A DNA stretch of 64,000 nucleotides from Pontibacter virosus (GTDB lineage Bacteria; Bacteroidota; Bacteroidia; Cytophagales; Hymenobacteraceae), in NCBI RefSeq assembly GCF_003096355.1, contig NZ_QEKI01000008.1:62001-126000 (forward strand), read 5' to 3'. The notes beneath the pieces are model-generated. The model made no database searches, was not told the origin of the DNA, and was given only the letters and a program-made list of their open reading frames with translations. How positions within the stretch are numbered: position 1 is the first letter of the stretch; each line of letters opens with the position of its first letter. This document shows positions 45,008 to 55,139 of this stretch, piece by piece. The translations under genes and the position numbers were made by a program.

Positions 45008-45607
45008 TTAGTGAACCGAGATAAGCTCCACATCAAAAATGAGGGTTGTGTTCGGGCCGATAGCGTCACCTGCTCCCTGGGAACCATACGCTAACTGCGA
45101 AGGGATGAACAGTCTCCACTTGGCACCTTCCTTCATCAACTGAAGTGCCTCTGTCCAGCCCGCGATTACACCGTTTACCGGGAAAGTGGCTGGCTGTCCG
45201 CGTTCGTAGCTCGAGTCGAATACCGTACCGTCGATCAAAGTGCCATGATAATGCGTCGTTACTTTGTCGGAGGCCGCAGGTGACTTGCCTGTGCCTTCCT
45301 CCAGGACCTGATACTGTAGGCCGCTTGGCAAAGTTTTTACACCTTCTTTGTTTTTGTTTTCGGCTAAAAACGCTTCGCCGGCTTTCTGGTTTTCACCGCC
45401 TTTGGCACCTTGCTTCTGTTGCATCTCCTGCTGTAGCGCCATCATAGCCATCTGGATTTCCTGATCTGATAAGGTCGATGGTTGTCCGGCAATAACCTCT
45501 TTCAGGCCTTTCAAAAAAGATTCCGCTTCGATGTCGATGCCCTGCTTTTTAAGGTTGGCAGCCATGTCGCGGCCAATAATGTAGCTTATTTTTTCCTGTT
45601 GTGTCAT
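45008..45607 (-). CDS. fklB: FKBP-type peptidyl-prolyl isomerase, FklB-like
   Basis: 199 residues. N-terminal dimerisation helices (KISYIIGRDMAANLKKQGIDIEAESFLKGL), a Gln-rich helix, then the FKBP domain: TLPSGLQYQVLEEGTGKSPAASDKVTTHYHGTLIDGTVFDSS and IPSQLAYGSQGAG. No signal peptide, so cytoplasmic. Catalyses proline cis-trans isomerisation during folding. Single gene with shared terminator. Confidence 0.94.
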   Translation of the reverse strand: MTQQEKISYIIGRDMAANLKKQGIDIEAESFLKGLKEVIAGQPSTLSDQEIQMAMMALQQEMQQKQGAKGGENQKAGEAFLAENKNKEGVKTLPSGLQYQVLEEGTGKSPAASDKVTTHYHGTLIDGTVFDSSYERGQPATFPVNGVIAGWTEALQLMKEGAKWRLFIPSQLAYGSQGAGDAIGPNTTLIFDVELISVH

Positions 45608-45695
45608 GTATAAAGGTATAAATGATAGGATTGTTTTCTGGATGGTAAAGGTACGGTTAATGGAGGGATTAACCTATAATGGACTGTAGCAGGAT

Positions 45696-45723
45696 AAAAA
45701 AAGCAGGTTGGGAAACCTGCTTT
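45696..45723 (-). terminator. Terminator of the 43-residue membrane protein gene
   Basis: AAAGCAGGTT / AACCTGCTTT stem (45700-45709 and 45714-45723), with a T run on the minus strand. Confidence 0.85.
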
Positions 45724-45751
45724 ATAAATTATCAAAACAACAGTAGCAAGC

Positions 45752-45883
45752 CTAGAGATACAAGTGTATGTCTTCTTCGTGGAGGTCCATTTGGAGCTGC
45801 TCTGGCGATATCCAGCCTTTCATGAAATAGCCGAATGTAGTACCAATAAGCAGGAGAGAGGAAATTGTCGTAAAGCGCATCAT
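45752..45883 (-). CDS. 43-residue single-pass membrane microprotein with acidic tail
   Basis: Open from ATG-ATG at 45883 to a TAG at 45752-45754. The product has an N-terminal membrane helix (MMRFTTISSLLLIGTTFGYF), a MKGWISPEQLQ segment and an acidic tail (MDLHEEDIHLYL). A perfect terminator stands 29 bases after the stop, which is good evidence for a real gene. Too short to assign to a family. A second microprotein with the same plan lies at 48426-48587. Confidence 0.65.
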   Translation of the reverse strand: MMRFTTISSLLLIGTTFGYFMKGWISPEQLQMDLHEEDIHLYL

Positions 45884-46051
45884 GTTTATTAGCCTGAAGA
45901 GTTAAACTTAACTTTCTTAACGCTATATAGGGATTAAGGTTGTGGCTCTTACCGGCTCATTTCTTGTATTTTAACACTATAACAGAAAAGTGTCTGTTTT
46001 AACCAAAGATAAGGCCAAAAGATGGCTGCTTATAATTATTAGTGGCTGATT

Positions 46052-46085
46052 TTTGTGTTTTCTCCTTTTCTTTCCGCTAACTTTG
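46052..46085 (+). promoter_or_regulatory. Promoter upstream of the glutamate synthase-like operon leader
   Basis: TTTG at 46052-46055 and an exact TAACTTTG at 46078-46085, 22 bases apart, fit the Bacteroidota consensus. Start of transcription near 46092, some 260 bases before the first large gene. Confidence 0.6.
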
Positions 46086-46105
46086 CACTATTAATCATAA
46101 AGATT

Positions 46106-46249
46106 ATGAGGCCATCGGGCAAATACCTTTCTTCCTGGCTTGCTATACCTGCTTCGGGTCTTGTAGCAGCTTCTCATCACGTGGTAATGTGTAATGGGCT
46201 GAATGGCTATTGCCTTAACTTTTTTTCCTCCCCCAAGGCCTTTAACTAG
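46106..46249 (+). CDS. Possible 47-residue leader peptide
   Basis: ATG 14 bases after the inferred transcript start opens a 47-codon frame (MRPSGKYLSSWLAIPASGLV and onward). It has no recognisable motif, and a minus-strand frame covers the same bases, so coding is unproven. The position directly after a good promoter is the only support. Confidence 0.25.
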   Translation: MRPSGKYLSSWLAIPASGLVAASHHVVMCNGLNGYCLNFFSSPKAFN

Positions 46250-46354
46250 TAAGCCGGAGTTTATAACTCTGGCACCCCGCACACAAAACTGGTAATTACG
46301 TATTTCTGGTTTATCAATTTTCTTCATCTAATTCATTTTCATTGATTTTTCATC

Positions 46355-47911
46355 ATGGCAAGTAAGGTCAGTGTAAGGCAATCCATGGGATACGCCTTCT
46401 TATCAGCTTATTTGATTACCTTGTTCTTATCAGTGTTTGAGCGGCAGTACCTGTGGCTTTTCGTGGCCATTGTACCGCTGCACCTGCTGTATCTGCGCAA
46501 TATCCGGCAGGGCAGGCATTCTATTTTGCGCAACTATCCGCTGGTAGGCTACCTGCGCTATTTCTTTGAAAGCATCCGACCGGAGCTTCGGCAGTATTTT
46601 TTCGAGTCTGACCTGGATGGCAAACCCTTCAGCCGCCGCCAGCGCTCCATTGTGTACCAGCGTGCCAAGAACGTGCGTCAAACGGTGCCTTTCGGTATGC
46701 AGGCCAATAGCCAGGAGGCCGGTTTTGAGTGGATTGCCCACACCATGTTCCCGGCGCATGTGCAGGCCCAGGACCTGCGCGTGACAGTAGGGGGCACCCG
46801 CTGCAAGCAGCCGTATAGCGCCTCTATCTACAATATCTCGGCTATGAGCTACGGCTCATTGAGCAAAACGGCTGTTACCGCGCTTAGTGCAGGTGCAAAA
46901 CTGGGCGGCTTTGCGCACAATACCGGAGAGGGTGGCGTGAGCCCCTTCCATGTTGAGGGCGGCGGCGACCTGATCTGGCAGATCGGTACGGGTTACTTCG
47001 GCTGTCGCGACAAAAACGGTAACTTTTCAGAAGAGCTCTTCCGCGAGCAGGTAGCGCATCCGCATATTAAAATGGTGGAGATTAAGCTGTCGCAAGGCGC
47101 CAAGCCAGGCCATGGTGGTATACTGCCAGCCGCTAAGAACACACCGGAGATCGCGGCTATTCGCAAGGTAGAGCCTTACACCACCGTAGCCTCTCCACCG
47201 GCGCACTCCGCTTTCAGCGACCAGTTCACTATGCTGCTCTTCGTTGAACAGCTGCGTGTCCTGTCAGAAGGCAAACCTATTGGTATTAAGCTCTGTATAG
47301 GAAATAAACAGGAATTCGAGCTCCTGTGCAAAGAGATGAAGCACAACCGCATCTATCCGGATTTCATTACGATAGATGGAGCTGAAGGCGGTACCGGTGC
47401 TGCACCGCTGGAATTTACCGACAGCTTGGGTATGCCACTTTATGATGCGTTGGCCTATGTGCAGCACATGCTCGAGCAGTATGGCCTGCGTGACGAGATC
47501 AAGCTGATAGCAGCAGGTAAGATCATTACCGGCGTGGACATCATCAAGGCCATTTCGCTGGGTGCCGACATCTGCTACAGCGCACGCGGTATGATGTTCG
47601 CGCTGGGTTGTATACAGGCCCTGCAGTGCGACTCGGGTCGCTGCCCGGTAGGTATAGCCACCCAAGACAAGAACCTGTACAAAGGACTGGACGTAGCTGA
47701 TAAAAAGGTGCGTGTGGCCAACTTCCACGGCAATACCATTAAGTCTACCATCGAAGTGATGGAAGCCTGTGGTTTTGCTTCGCTGGAAGGCATTACACCA
47801 GACAAAATATTCAGACGAGTTGAGCAGGGACAAACGAGGAGCTTCCGGGATATTTACTTTCCGAAAAAGCCTTCGTCCAGTCCTATCAGCAAAAATTACG
47901 TACTAAACTGA
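46355..47911 (+). CDS. FMN-binding glutamate synthase family protein
   Basis: 518 residues. Two N-terminal membrane segments (about 10-45), then the GltB central/FMN domain: SAMSYGSLSKTAVTALSAGAKLGGFAHNTGEGGVS, KLSQGAKPGHGGILPA, TIDGAEGGTGAAPLEF and SARGMMFALGCIQALQC. The Cys cluster CIQALQCDSGRCPVGIATQ marks the 3Fe-4S cluster of glutamate synthase. It lacks the glutaminase domain, so ammonia or another donor would be needed; true activity of this membrane-attached family is unknown. rnk starts one base after its stop. Confidence 0.9.
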   Translation: MASKVSVRQSMGYAFLSAYLITLFLSVFERQYLWLFVAIVPLHLLYLRNIRQGRHSILRNYPLVGYLRYFFESIRPELRQYFFESDLDGKPFSRRQRSIVYQRAKNVRQTVPFGMQANSQEAGFEWIAHTMFPAHVQAQDLRVTVGGTRCKQPYSASIYNISAMSYGSLSKTAVTALSAGAKLGGFAHNTGEGGVSPFHVEGGGDLIWQIGTGYFGCRDKNGNFSEELFREQVAHPHIKMVEIKLSQGAKPGHGGILPAAKNTPEIAAIRKVEPYTTVASPPAHSAFSDQFTMLLFVEQLRVLSEGKPIGIKLCIGNKQEFELLCKEMKHNRIYPDFITIDGAEGGTGAAPLEFTDSLGMPLYDALAYVQHMLEQYGLRDEIKLIAAGKIITGVDIIKAISLGADICYSARGMMFALGCIQALQCDSGRCPVGIATQDKNLYKGLDVADKKVRVANFHGNTIKSTIEVMEACGFASLEGITPDKIFRRVEQGQTRSFRDIYFPKKPSSSPISKNYVLN

Positions 47912-47912
47912 T

Positions 47913-48323
47913 ATGGAAAATGTGATCTATCTGACGGAGCAGGACTATAAGCGCCTGATCGAACTGGTGCAGCAGCAACGGCAGGGGCCGGGTATGCAAG
48001 CTAACATTGCCAAACTTGGCGAGGAGCTGAAGCGGGCCAAAAGAGTCGCCTCGGAAGAAATTCCGGCTGAAGTGGTGACGATGAACTCCAGCGTATTGCT
48101 GCGGGACATGAAGAGCGGCAATGAAATGGAGATTACCTTGGTATACCCGAAGGATGCCGATGTGAACGCCCGAAAGATTTCGATTCTGGCGCCAGTTGGT
48201 ACTGCCATCATAGGCTGCAAAGAAGGCGATGAGGTGGAATGGCCTGTGCCATCCGGTACCATCAACTACAAGATAGAAAAAGTAACTTTCCAACCGGAGG
48301 CTTCCGGCAACTTCGCACTATAA
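47913..48323 (+). CDS. rnk: Rnk-like GreA/GreB-type regulator of nucleoside diphosphate kinase
   Basis: 136 residues. N-terminal short helix pair (TEQDYKRLIELVQQQRQG), C-terminal GreA-like FKBP fold: EVVTMNSSVLLRDMKSGNEMEITLVYPKDAD, ISILAPVGTAIIGCKEGDEVEWPVPSGTINYKIEKV. Rnk binds RNA polymerase through this fold and has a shortened coiled coil. It begins one base after the glutamate synthase-like stop, so translation is coupled. A strong terminator follows. Confidence 0.9.
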   Translation: MENVIYLTEQDYKRLIELVQQQRQGPGMQANIAKLGEELKRAKRVASEEIPAEVVTMNSSVLLRDMKSGNEMEITLVYPKDADVNARKISILAPVGTAIIGCKEGDEVEWPVPSGTINYKIEKVTFQPEASGNFAL

Positions 48324-48341
48324 GGTAAAGTTATACCTGCC

Positions 48342-48391
48342 AAAAAGCCAGCCCGCTATACCTGTCTAGGTCGCGGGCTGGCTTTTTGCTT
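48342..48391. terminator. Bidirectional terminator after rnk
   Basis: Perfect 15-base inverted repeat AAAAAGCCAGCCCGC / GCGGGCTGGCTTTTT (48342-48356 and 48373-48387); the loop contains one copy of the iterated CTATACCTG word. Confidence 0.93.
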
Positions 48392-48425
48392 TTAAACATG
48401 ACTGAAGACTTAGACTTGAGTCTGA

Positions 48426-48587
48426 TCAGGCATAATCGTTTACGTCTTCGTCCCACAAGTCAAAGTCGATGTCTTCCTCGTCTATTCTGGTACTCAGGTA
48501 TACATATGCGGCCAAACCCAGAAATAGGAGCGTAGAGCCAATCAACGCCAATGGTATACCTTCTTTGTCTTTATTTTTAGTTTTCAT
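48426..48587 (-). CDS. 53-residue single-pass membrane microprotein with acidic tail
   Basis: ATG at 48587 to TGA at 48426-48428. Basic N-terminus (MKTKNKDKEG), one membrane helix (IPLALIGSTLLFLGLAAYVY), then a strongly acidic tail (RIDEEDIDFDLWDEDVNDYA). It obeys the positive-inside rule with the acidic tail outside. The plan repeats that of the 43-residue protein at 45752, and resembles small oxidase or transporter accessory proteins, but no partner is adjacent. Confidence 0.65.
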   Translation of the reverse strand: MKTKNKDKEGIPLALIGSTLLFLGLAAYVYLSTRIDEEDIDFDLWDEDVNDYA

Positions 48588-48664
48588 AGTTGAGAGTATT
48601 GTCTGTAGCTATATACCTTGCTCTGTTGTAATTTGTTGTCAAGGTGTTGACTGTCAGCAGCTAT

Positions 48665-48695
48665 AAAAAAGAAGGCCGGACATTTGCCCGGCCTT
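48665..48695 (-). terminator. Terminator of icmF
   Basis: AAGGCCGG / CCGGCCTT stem (48672-48679 and 48688-48695), followed on the minus strand by six T. Confidence 0.9.
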
Positions 48696-48740
48696 TGCTT
48701 CTAATAACGCCGGCAAGAGCCGACATCGTATACGTGGTGC

Positions 48741-51700
48741 TTACATATTTCTGCGGTACTGGCCGCCTACTTCAAACAGGGCATTGGTGATCTGACCTAG
48801 TGAGCAGTACTTCACCGTTTCCATCATCTCTTCGAAAATGTTACCGTTGTTAATGGCCACCTGCTGGATGCGCTTGAGCATGTCGGCTGACTTGTCAGCA
48901 TTGCGCTCGTGCAAGCCTTGCAGCATGGAAATCTGGTACTGCTTTTCTTCCTCTGTTGCCCGGATAACTTCTGTCGGGAGCACTGTAGGAGAACCGGTAG
49001 AAGAAAGAAACGTGTTTACCCCAATGATCGGATACTCGCCTGTGTGCTTCAGCGTTTCGTAGTACAAGCTTTCCTCCTGAATCTTGCCGCGCTGGTACAT
49101 GGTTTCCATGGCACCCAGCACACCGCCACGTTCCGTGATGCGGTCGAATTCTGTCAGCACAGCCTCTTCCACCAGATCCGTCAGCTCTTCGATGATAAAC
49201 GAGCCCTGCAGCGGGTTCTCGTTCTTGGCCAGGCCGAGCTCACGGTTGATGATCAGCTGAATAGCCATGGCGCGACGAACAGAAGCTTCGGTTGGCGTCG
49301 TGATCGCCTCGTCGTAAGCGTTGGTGTGCAGCGAGTTACAGTTGTCGTAAATCGCATAGAGCGCCTGCAGCGTGGTGCGGATGTCGTTGAAGTCGATTTC
49401 CTGCGCGTGCAGCGAGCGGCCGGAGGTCTGGATGTGGTACTTCAACATCTGCGAGCGGGCATCGGCGTTATACTTGTGCTTCATCGCTTTCGCCCAAATT
49501 CTACGCGCCACACGACCGATCACCGCATACTCCGGATCGATGCCGTTAGAGAAGAAGAAACTCAGATTCGGCGCAAACTTGTTGATGTCCATGCCGCGGC
49601 TCACATAGTACTCCACGAAGGTGAAGCCGTTGGCCAGCGTAAAGGCCAGTTGCGAAATTGGGTTGGCGCCTGCCTCGGCAATGTGGTAACCTGAAATGGA
49701 TACCGAGTAGAAGTTGCGCACGTTCTTATCAATAAAGTAAGCCTGCACGTCACCCATCAGGCGCAGCGAGAACTCCGTGGAGAAGATACAGGTATTTTGT
49801 GCCTGGTCTTCTTTCAGAATGTCGGCCTGCACCGTGCCACGAACAGCTGCCAGCGTACGGGTTTTGATCGGCTCGTATACCTCAGCCGGCAGCACCTGGT
49901 CACCGGTTACACCGAGCAGCATCAGGCCTAAGCCATCGTTGCCTTTTGGCAGCTCGCCCTGATACTGCGGACGAGCTATACCTTTCTCTTTGTATATAGC
50001 GTCAATTTTCTGGTTGATTTCTTCTTCCAGACCGTTTTCCTTGATGTACAGCTCACACTGCTGGTCAATAGCGGCATTCATGAAGAAGCCAGTCAAGATC
50101 GCGGCCGGACCGTTTATGGTCATGGAAACCGAGGTCATCGGGTCGGCCAAGTTAAAGCCAGAGTACAGTTTCTTGGCATCGTCGAGGCAGCAGATGCTTA
50201 CGCCCGAGTTACCGATCTTACCGTAAATGTCCGGTCTGAAATCCGGGTCTTCGCCGTAAAGTGTTACCGAGTCGAAAGCCGTGGACAGGCGCTTGGCTGG
50301 CATACCTAAGCTCACATAGTGGAAGCGACGGTTGGTTCGCTCCGGTCCGCCTTCGCCCGCAAACATACGGGTCGGGTCTTCGCCTTCACGCTTGAACGGG
50401 AATACACCCGCCGTGTAAGGGAATTCGCCCGGTACGTTCTCCTGCAGGTTCCACTTAAGCAAATCACCCCACGCTTCGTAGCGCGGTGTAGATACCTTCG
50501 GAATTTGCAGGTGAGAAAGCGACTCCGTATGCGTCTTGATCTTCAGTTCTTTGTCGCGCACCTTGAACACGTAGAACTCGTTCTTGTAGGCCTGTACTTT
50601 TTCTTTCCAGTTCTCAAGGATCTTCTTGTTTTGTCCGTCCAGTCTAAGTTCTACTTTGGAATAAGCCTGCTCGAGCTGTTTGATCAAACGGTCTTTATCT
50701 TCCACCTCGATCCCTTGCACCGCCTCGATCGACTTCTTGATGCCGTACAATTTCTGGGCGACTTCGGCCTGATCCTTCGTCCACTTGTCGTAGTTGCGGA
50801 TGGTCTCGGAGATCTCAGAAAGATAACGGGTGCGGGCAGGAGGGATGATGAACACCTTCTCCGACATTTCTTTAGAAGTCTGCAGGTTAGAGTCGAACTC
50901 CACGCCTTTTTTCTTCGACAGCTTGGCCATCACGGCGCGGTATAGCTGGTTCATGCCCGGGTCGTTGAACTGTGAGGCGATGGTGCCGAACACCGGAATC
51001 TCCTCGTCGTTGATATCCCACAACTGGTGGTTGCGCTTGTATTGTTTTTTCACGTCACGCAGGGCGTCAAGGGCACCGCGCTTGTCAAATTTGTTCAGGG
51101 CGATTACGTCGGCAAAGTCGAGCATGTCGATCTTCTCGAGCTGCGTGGCAGCGCCATACTCCGGCGTCATCACATACAAACTCATGTCCGAGTGCTCGAT
51201 GATCTCCGTGTCAGACTGGCCTATACCTGAGGTTTCGAGGATGATCATGTCAAAATCGGCAGCCTTCACGATGTCCACCGCATCCTGCACATACTTGCTC
51301 AGGGCGAGGTTGCTTTGGCGGGTAGCCAGCGAGCGCATGTATACCCGCTCGTTCGAGATCGAGTTCATCCGGATACGGTCACCAAGCAGGGCGCCGCCTG
51401 TTTTGCGCTTCGATGGGTCTACTGAAATGATAGCGATTTTCTTCTTTGGGAAGTCTATCAGGAAGCGACGCACAAGTTCGTCAACCAACGAGGATTTACC
51501 GGCACCACCTGTGCCCGTTATACCTAGCACCGGGGTTTTTACCTCTTTGGCCTGCTCTCTTACTTCGTTCAGAATGCTGCGGGCTTCTTCCGGGAAGTTC
51601 TCAGCCGCTGAAATAAGACGGGCAATGGATTTAGGGTCTTTGTCACGCAGATGCCTGGCTTCGCCGTTTAGGTCTTTGCCAGTCGGGAAGTCACATTTCT

Positions 51701-52127
51701 CCAGCATGTCGTTGATCATACCTTGCAGGCCCATGGCGCGACCGTCGTCCGGAGAGTAGATGCGGGCAATACCGTATTCGTGCAGTTCCTCTATCTCTGT
51801 TGGCAGGATAACCCCGCCACCACCGCCAAAGATGCGGATATGGCCACAGCCGCGCTCGTTTAGCAGGTCGTACATGTACTTGAAATACTCCAGGTGACCG
51901 CCCTGGTAAGAGGTGATGGCAATGGCCTGGGCGTCTTCCTGCACGGCGCAGTCCACAATCTCCTGCACCGAGCGGTTGTGACCCAGGTGAATTACCTCGG
52001 CGCCGGAGGCCTGAATGATGCGACGCATGATGTTAATCGAAGCATCGTGTCCATCGAACAGCGAGGCTGCCGTCACGATACGGATATGGTTGAAGGGCTT
52101 ATATGGCTCTGTTTTAGTAACTTGCAT
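48741..52127 (-). CDS. icmF: Fused isobutyryl-CoA mutase (B12-dependent, with G-protein chaperone)
   Basis: 1128 residues in the IcmF order. B12-binding domain 15-145 with the axial-ligand His27 in [14 protein letters not shown] and GGGGGVILP; a MeaB-like GTPase with Walker [15 protein letters not shown] (K211) and [22 protein letters not shown]; then the mutase barrel, with [39 protein letters not shown] and [17 protein letters not shown]. It interconverts isobutyryl-CoA and butyryl-CoA (often also pivalyl-CoA), and its own GTPase loads and repairs cofactor. Separate methylmalonyl-CoA mutase genes are not nearby. Single gene with a terminator. Confidence 0.93.
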   Translation of the reverse strand: MQVTKTEPYKPFNHIRIVTAASLFDGHDASINIMRRIIQASGAEVIHLGHNRSVQEIVDCAVQEDAQAIAITSYQGGHLEYFKYMYDLLNERGCGHIRIFGGGGGVILPTEIEELHEYGIARIYSPDDGRAMGLQGMINDMLEKCDFPTGKDLNGEARHLRDKDPKSIARLISAAENFPEEARSILNEVREQAKEVKTPVLGITGTGGAGKSSLVDELVRRFLIDFPKKKIAIISVDPSKRKTGGALLGDRIRMNSISNERVYMRSLATRQSNLALSKYVQDAVDIVKAADFDMIILETSGIGQSDTEIIEHSDMSLYVMTPEYGAATQLEKIDMLDFADVIALNKFDKRGALDALRDVKKQYKRNHQLWDINDEEIPVFGTIASQFNDPGMNQLYRAVMAKLSKKKGVEFDSNLQTSKEMSEKVFIIPPARTRYLSEISETIRNYDKWTKDQAEVAQKLYGIKKSIEAVQGIEVEDKDRLIKQLEQAYSKVELRLDGQNKKILENWKEKVQAYKNEFYVFKVRDKELKIKTHTESLSHLQIPKVSTPRYEAWGDLLKWNLQENVPGEFPYTAGVFPFKREGEDPTRMFAGEGGPERTNRRFHYVSLGMPAKRLSTAFDSVTLYGEDPDFRPDIYGKIGNSGVSICCLDDAKKLYSGFNLADPMTSVSMTINGPAAILTGFFMNAAIDQQCELYIKENGLEEEINQKIDAIYKEKGIARPQYQGELPKGNDGLGLMLLGVTGDQVLPAEVYEPIKTRTLAAVRGTVQADILKEDQAQNTCIFSTEFSLRLMGDVQAYFIDKNVRNFYSVSISGYHIAEAGANPISQLAFTLANGFTFVEYYVSRGMDINKFAPNLSFFFSNGIDPEYAVIGRVARRIWAKAMKHKYNADARSQMLKYHIQTSGRSLHAQEIDFNDIRTTLQALYAIYDNCNSLHTNAYDEAITTPTEASVRRAMAIQLIINRELGLAKNENPLQGSFIIEELTDLVEEAVLTEFDRITERGGVLGAMETMYQRGKIQEESLYYETLKHTGEYPIIGVNTFLSSTGSPTVLPTEVIRATEEEKQYQISMLQGLHERNADKSADMLKRIQQVAINNGNIFEEMMETVKYCSLGQITNALFEVGGQYRRNM

Positions 52128-52226
52128 AATTTACTAACAAGGATTTTTCAAATTTGATGCGAATATAGTCATTTTCGCGCAGGAATGACAGCGCAGGCTA
52201 TACCTTGCTCTACGCGATATGCCCCC

Positions 52227-52262
52227 AAAAAAATACAGCCTGGTGCAGTAAAACACCAGGCT
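52227..52262 (-). terminator. Terminator of the PAS-LuxR regulator gene
   Basis: AGCCTGGTG / CACCAGGCT stem (52237-52245 and 52254-52262) followed by six or seven T on the minus strand. Confidence 0.9.
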
Positions 52263-52291
52263 ATCCCTACCATGAAACTTACATAAGGAAC

Positions 52292-52993
52292 TTAGCCTAT
52301 ACCTGCCTCCCTGCCAAGGGACACCAAGTCGGCCACATTGTTGGTGCCCAGCTTTCTCTGAATGCTCTTGCGGTGCGTGCTGACGGTATTCGGACTGATA
52401 AAGAGGCGCTCTGCGATTTCTTTCGTGCTACAGCCCTGGCAGATCAATTCTAATATTTCGATCTCACGCTTGCGCAGATTCTGCAGCAGGAGTTTGTTCT
52501 TTTGCTTGAGGCTCTCTTTGAGCGCCTGCACCAGCTGCTCTTCGGTGTTCATGTGCTGGCTCATGTCTACATCTACACAAATCAACTCTTTCACCTCATC
52601 CTGCTGGTTCTTACTGAAAGCCTTGGCCCAACCCATGAACCACTTGTACTGGCTTTCCTGCTTGTGCCTAGCCCGGAACAGACCACCAAACTCAGCTCCG
52701 TTAAACTGCTGGTAATGGTTGATGCTGTCTTCGGGAATGTTCCGGTCGTCCGGATGCACGATAGCCTCCATGTAGGCCATGCCGCCCATTTCGAGTATCT
52801 CAGACAAGGTATAGCCGAGGCTTTCTTCGTTGGTACGGTTGCACCAGATCAGGCCCAGGTCGAGGTTGGAAATGTAGATGTTAGCCGGAACTTCATGAAT
52901 GACTTTTTCCAGAAACTCACATTTCTCGCGCAGATGTCGGATTTCACGCTCCATGGCGGCAATCTTTTCAGCATCGGAAGACTCTTCGGGCAT
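52292..52993 (-). CDS. PAS domain LuxR-type transcriptional regulator
   Basis: 233 residues. A leading coiled coil (EKIAAMEREIRHLREKCEFLEKVI), a PAS domain at about 30-145 (VPANIYISNLDLGLIWCNRTNEESLGYTLSEI, MGWAKAFSKN), and a C-terminal LuxR HTH (KREIEILELICQGCSTKEIAERLFISPNTVSTHRKSIQRKL). No receiver domain, so sensing is by the PAS module (ligand or partner unknown). Orphan regulator, alone in its unit and divergent from lepA. Confidence 0.9.
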   Translation of the reverse strand: MPEESSDAEKIAAMEREIRHLREKCEFLEKVIHEVPANIYISNLDLGLIWCNRTNEESLGYTLSEILEMGGMAYMEAIVHPDDRNIPEDSINHYQQFNGAEFGGLFRARHKQESQYKWFMGWAKAFSKNQQDEVKELICVDVDMSQHMNTEEQLVQALKESLKQKNKLLLQNLRKREIEILELICQGCSTKEIAERLFISPNTVSTHRKSIQRKLGTNNVADLVSLGREAGIG

Positions 52994-53152
52994 AGTGTTT
53001 GGCTTGTGCGGTTCAATTACAAGGGTTTAAATTTATAAAATCCATGCAGAAAATACAATATACTGCCTTCTTAATCTGAAGGAACGGTCTGGTGAGAATG
53101 GCAAACAAAAAATGATTTAAGCCGGAATACAGCAACAAACCTACATTCTTCT

Positions 53153-53160
53153 TAACTTTG
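53153..53160 (+). promoter_or_regulatory. -7 promoter element of lepA
   Basis: Exact TAACTTTG, 20 bases before the lepA ATG; transcript start near 53167 gives a 13-base leader. No -33 TTG at the usual distance. Confidence 0.5.
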
Positions 53161-53179
53161 TTTTTCGTAATAACTATTT

Positions 53180-54964
53180 ATGAAGAACATTCGCAATTTC
53201 TGCATCATCGCCCACATCGACCACGGTAAAAGCACCCTGGCCGATCGCCTGTTAGAGTTTACTTCTACGGTGGCGGAGCGTGAAATGCAAAACCAGCTGC
53301 TCGACAACATGGATCTGGAGCGTGAGCGCGGCATTACCATTAAGAGTCACGCGATCCAGATGAACTACCGCTACAAGGGAGAGGACTACGTGTTGAACCT
53401 GATCGATACACCAGGCCACGTTGACTTTTCTTATGAAGTGTCCCGCTCCATTGCCGCCTGTGAGGGCGCGTTGCTGATCGTGGACTCATCACAGGGTATA
53501 GAGGCACAGACTATTTCGAACCTATACCTGGCCATTGGCTCTGACCTCGAAATTATACCTGTGCTTAACAAGATTGACCTGCCACACGCCATGCCCGAGG
53601 AGGTTAGCGACCAGATCATCGACCTGATCGGCTGCGATAAGGAAGACATTATCCTGGCTTCCGGTAAGTCCGGCATCGGTATAGAAAATATCCTGAACGC
53701 GATCTGTGATCGTATTCCTGCTCCGAAAGGAGATCCTGCCGCTCCATTGCAGGCGCTTATCTTCGACTCGGTTTTCAACTCTTACAGAGGCATCGAGGTA
53801 TACTTCCGAATTTACAACGGTACGCTCAAAAAAGGGGAGAAGGTAAAGTTCATTAACACCGGCAAAACGTATGAAGCCGACGAGATCGGTGTACTGAAAC
53901 TGAACCAGGAACCGCGCCAGGAAATGGCTGCCGGTAACGTAGGCTACCTGATCTCAGGTATCAAAAACGCAAAAGAGGTAAAAGTAGGTGATACCATTAC
54001 ACACGTTGACCGTCCGGCAGTAGGTATACAGGGCTTCGAAGATGTGAAACCAATGGTATTTGCTGGTATCTACCCGGTAGAGACGAGCGAATACGAAGAA
54101 CTGCGCAACTCCATGGAGAAACTGCAGTTGAACGACGCCTCGTTGGTATGGGAGCCGGAAACATCCGCCGCCCTTGGTTTTGGTTTCCGTTGCGGCTTCC
54201 TGGGAATGTTGCACATGGAAATCGTGCAGGAGCGTCTGGAGCGTGAGTTCGACATGACGGTGATCACGACCGTGCCTTCGGTGCAGTTCCACGCTTACTC
54301 TACTAAAGGCGAACTGCTGAAGGTAAACGCACCTTCCGAAATGCCGGAGCCAAATTACATCGACCGCATCGAGGAGCCGTTCATCAAAGCACAGATTATC
54401 TCGAAGGCAGAGTATGTGGGCCCGATCATTACGCTGTGCATGGACAAGCGTGGTGTTCTGAAAAACCAGACCTACCTGACCAGCGACCGCGTGGAGCTTT
54501 CATTTGAAATGCCGCTCGCCGAGATCGTATTCGACTTCTTTGATAAACTGAAGACCATTTCCAGAGGGTACGCCTCGCTTGACTACGAGCTGATCGGTTT
54601 CCGTCAGTCGAACATGGTGAAGCTGGACGTGATGCTCAACGGCGAGAAAGTGGATGCGCTGAGTGCCATCGTGCACCGCGACAAAGCTTACGATTGGGGC
54701 AAGCGCCTCTGCGAGAAGCTCCGTGAGCTGCTGCCGCGTCAGATGTTCGAAATCGCCATACAGGCAGCCATCGGGCAGAAGATCATCGCCCGCGAAACGG
54801 TGAAGGCCCTGCGCAAGAACGTACTGGCTAAGTGCTACGGCGGTGACATTTCACGTAAACGCAAGCTCCTCGAGAAACAGAAGAAAGGAAAGAAACGCAT
54901 GCGCCAGGTAGGCAACGTGGAAATTCCGCAAGAAGCCTTCTTAGCTGTGCTCAAACTCGACTAA
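53180..54964 (+). CDS. lepA: Elongation factor 4 (LepA), ribosome back-translocase
   Basis: 594 residues. G-domain motifs: [14 protein letters not shown] (P-loop), ERERGITI (switch), DTPGHVDF, and NKIDLP. EF-G-like domains II, III and V follow, with the LepA-specific C-terminal domain ([15 protein letters not shown], and [41 protein letters not shown] at the end). GTPase acting on stalled or mistranslocated ribosomes. Very high conservation. Single gene with a terminator directly after it. Confidence 0.98.
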   Translation: MKNIRNFCIIAHIDHGKSTLADRLLEFTSTVAEREMQNQLLDNMDLERERGITIKSHAIQMNYRYKGEDYVLNLIDTPGHVDFSYEVSRSIAACEGALLIVDSSQGIEAQTISNLYLAIGSDLEIIPVLNKIDLPHAMPEEVSDQIIDLIGCDKEDIILASGKSGIGIENILNAICDRIPAPKGDPAAPLQALIFDSVFNSYRGIEVYFRIYNGTLKKGEKVKFINTGKTYEADEIGVLKLNQEPRQEMAAGNVGYLISGIKNAKEVKVGDTITHVDRPAVGIQGFEDVKPMVFAGIYPVETSEYEELRNSMEKLQLNDASLVWEPETSAALGFGFRCGFLGMLHMEIVQERLEREFDMTVITTVPSVQFHAYSTKGELLKVNAPSEMPEPNYIDRIEEPFIKAQIISKAEYVGPIITLCMDKRGVLKNQTYLTSDRVELSFEMPLAEIVFDFFDKLKTISRGYASLDYELIGFRQSNMVKLDVMLNGEKVDALSAIVHRDKAYDWGKRLCEKLRELLPRQMFEIAIQAAIGQKIIARETVKALRKNVLAKCYGGDISRKRKLLEKQKKGKKRMRQVGNVEIPQEAFLAVLKLD

Positions 54965-54970
54965 CATTAG

Positions 54971-55004
54971 CAAGCCCCGACGTGCCCCCGCACGCCGGGG
55001 CTTG
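54971..55004 (+). terminator. Terminator of lepA
   Basis: CAAGCCCCG(A)CGTG / CACG(C)CGGGGCTTG stem (54971-54984 and 54991-55004, one mismatch), starting 7 bases after the stop codon. Confidence 0.85.
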
Positions 55005-55139
55005 TCACTTTATTCCCCTGATAGAGGAGGCATTGACCAGGAACAATCGATTTATTTGGAAGCAAATCTTCCCTTTGTCAGTAGGTATTTTATCAAACAT
55101 CAACTCAGAATAATTAACTCATAACTTTCAACTATTAAC

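Noticed and set aside
50830..51759. Plus-strand frame of 309 codons
   Set aside because: Antisense to icmF, whose GTPase domain is encoded there; Ser/Arg-rich shadow translation.
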